Positions 64,000 through 64,000 of a DNA stretch of 64,000 nucleotides are shown one piece after another (the first letter of the stretch is position 1; each line of letters starts with the position of its first letter). The notes under the pieces are model-generated. The model was not told the DNA's origin, searched no databases, and saw nothing but the letters and a program-made list of their open reading frames with translations. The DNA lies in assembly GCF_000817735.3 (NCBI RefSeq), contig NZ_JTJC03000005.1, positions 248,001 through 312,000 of the forward strand. Reading direction: 5' to 3'. A program made the translations under genes and the position numbers. Origin of the DNA: Scytonema millei VB511283 (lineage in GTDB: Bacteria > Cyanobacteriota > Cyanobacteriia > Cyanobacteriales > Chroococcidiopsidaceae).

Positions 64000-64000
64000 C

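Overview
The window is from a cyanobacterial chromosome. The evidence is zeta-carotene desaturase, the magnesium-chelatase H subunit, a tocopherol cyclase, a CpcS/CpeS phycobiliprotein lyase, NTRC (thioredoxin reductase fused to thioredoxin), an ssl1498-type light-harvesting-like peptide, a Ycf55-like DUF3685 protein, and very frequent HIP1 octamers (GCGATCGC). The dense short tandem repeats between genes and the tRNA-Arg(CCU) group I intron fit a large-genome lineage such as Chroococcidiopsis or the heterocystous group. The genus is inferred from style only. No phage, plasmid or complete insertion sequence is visible.

Layout. 0-9.6 kb: end of an EAL-domain gene, a small secreted protein, NDH-2, then zds with an SRPBCC gene, a DUF4112 protein, an alpha/beta hydrolase, NTRC and a lipoprotein. 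10-19 kb: ppsA, a transposase stub, chlH and an LpxB-like protein. 19-32 kb: a membrane protein, an M23 peptidase, rpsF, a STAS protein, DedA, a GT2 glycosyltransferase, rpsB-tsf, a hypothetical, recG, a J/TPR/WD40 protein and tocopherol cyclase. 32.5-35 kb: the intron-containing tRNA-Arg, then a translationally coupled thymidylate-synthase fusion and dCMP deaminase. 35-43 kb: a chimeric remnant, azlC-azlD, a peptide-binding lipoprotein, a CysA-type ATPase, the ssl1498 peptide, DUF202, a lipase-like protein and Yip1. 43-54 kb: two secreted glycoside hydrolases, a cyanobacterial radical-SAM/PDZ protein, uppP, two Uma2 genes, Ppx/GppA and the plastoquinone prenyltransferase. 55-56.5 kb: a graveyard of toxin-antitoxin fragments. 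56.5-64 kb: a pseudo-receiver/DUF3685 protein, a PerR-like Fur, obg, a TerB-like protein, a small DMT transporter, an uncharacterised gene, cpcS and a HEAT-repeat protein.

The most unusual signal is the repeat ecology. At least five families of short palindromic or inverted-repeat elements and several heptamer-type repeats fill the spaces between genes. They also enter genes without breaking the frame. A 28-30 bp palindrome encodes nearly the same decapeptide inside ChlH and inside the DUF3685 protein, and relatives lie inside RecG, a glycoside hydrolase and (longer form) DUF3685 again. This resembles the Rickettsia palindromic elements. The same repeats supply the apparent -35 box of NTRC and lie next to the -10 box of the tRNA-Arg gene.

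The second notable unit is the MtrA-like/ThyA-like/DUF4346 fusion coupled to dCMP deaminase. It has an archaeal flavour and would form a complete dCMP to dUMP to dTMP route.
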